Assembly (NCBI GenBank): GCA_000818945.1
Contig: KN805400.1
Location: 1-64,000, forward strand
Source: Schizochytrium sp. CCTCC M209059
Taxonomy: Eukaryota; Sar; Bigyra; Thraustochytrida; Thraustochytriidae
Direction: 5' to 3'
Length of the DNA: 64,000 nt
The letters are not shown here. Below: more notes on the stretch, generated by a model, which made no database searches, was not told where the DNA came from, and saw nothing but the letters and a program-made list of their open reading frames with translations. The first letter of the stretch is position 1.

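Larger units (their letters stand above)
60087..63030 (+). other. FN3 domain apparently in three pieces
   Basis: First strand VPAPPVPLAVDI at about 60087-60125, then an EVQ strand array and several EVQ modules. The SITFDASTDDGGESVSGYRV part follows at about 61470-61570, then further EVQ modules, and finally LQAGTTYHVRLQARNSMG at about 62935-63030. Confidence 0.6.

Overview
Nuclear DNA of a compact, GC-rich, intron-poor eukaryotic microbe. Every gene is eukaryotic in kind (RING E3 ligase with an N-myristoylation start, pepsin-type protease with a membrane anchor, SLC10 carrier, PP2C, BART-domain protein, OTU deubiquitinase, theta-like GST). All are readable as single exons, with 0.3-1.5 kb between genes. 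My best guess is a stramenopile protist, probably a thraustochytrid/labyrinthulomycete. That is an inference from gene style, not from a marker gene.

Left part (1-16.4 kb): ten ordinary single-copy genes. In order they are a long bacterial-type GAPDH (+), a membrane-anchored acylphosphatase (-), a coiled-coil protein (-), an MGRN1/LOG2-like RING ligase (+), a membrane aspartic protease (+), an SLC10 carrier with an extracellular SUEL-lectin-like domain (+), a PP2C phosphatase (-), a BART-domain protein (-), an OTU protease with a UIM and a zinc knuckle (+), and a GST (+). They do not form an obvious pathway. Two divergent pairs share short GA/CT-rich or repeat-bearing upstream regions. Starts given here are the first in-frame ATG; upstream GTG/TTG extensions were discarded.

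Right part (17.96-64 kb): one uninterrupted reading frame of at least 15,347 codons that runs off the window end. It encodes a secreted, giant extracellular or cell-surface protein. It opens with a signal peptide and is built from about 32 fibronectin type III (FN3) domains, a central block of filamin-type Ig repeats with three PA14 domains, and about 80 copies of a roughly 90-110 residue beta-rich module that I call the EVQ module. A further small domain, here called the GD-insert, occurs in about 12 copies.

The most interesting thing in the window is how these parts are put together. EVQ modules are not simply strung between FN3 domains. They sit inside them, after the strand ending in VEWDT and before the strand carrying YYVRVSA. 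One FN3 appears to be split by about 7.4 kb (about 2,480 residues). PA14 domains and EVQ modules are likewise placed inside filamin repeats, and GD-inserts sit inside EVQ modules. The first strand of the EVQ module has also been multiplied on its own into 13-residue repeat arrays, one with about 13 units. A cysteine-paired subclass of EVQ modules is concentrated toward the downstream end. The EVQ signature resembles, from memory, modules in planctomycete giant proteins and tailed-phage virion proteins.
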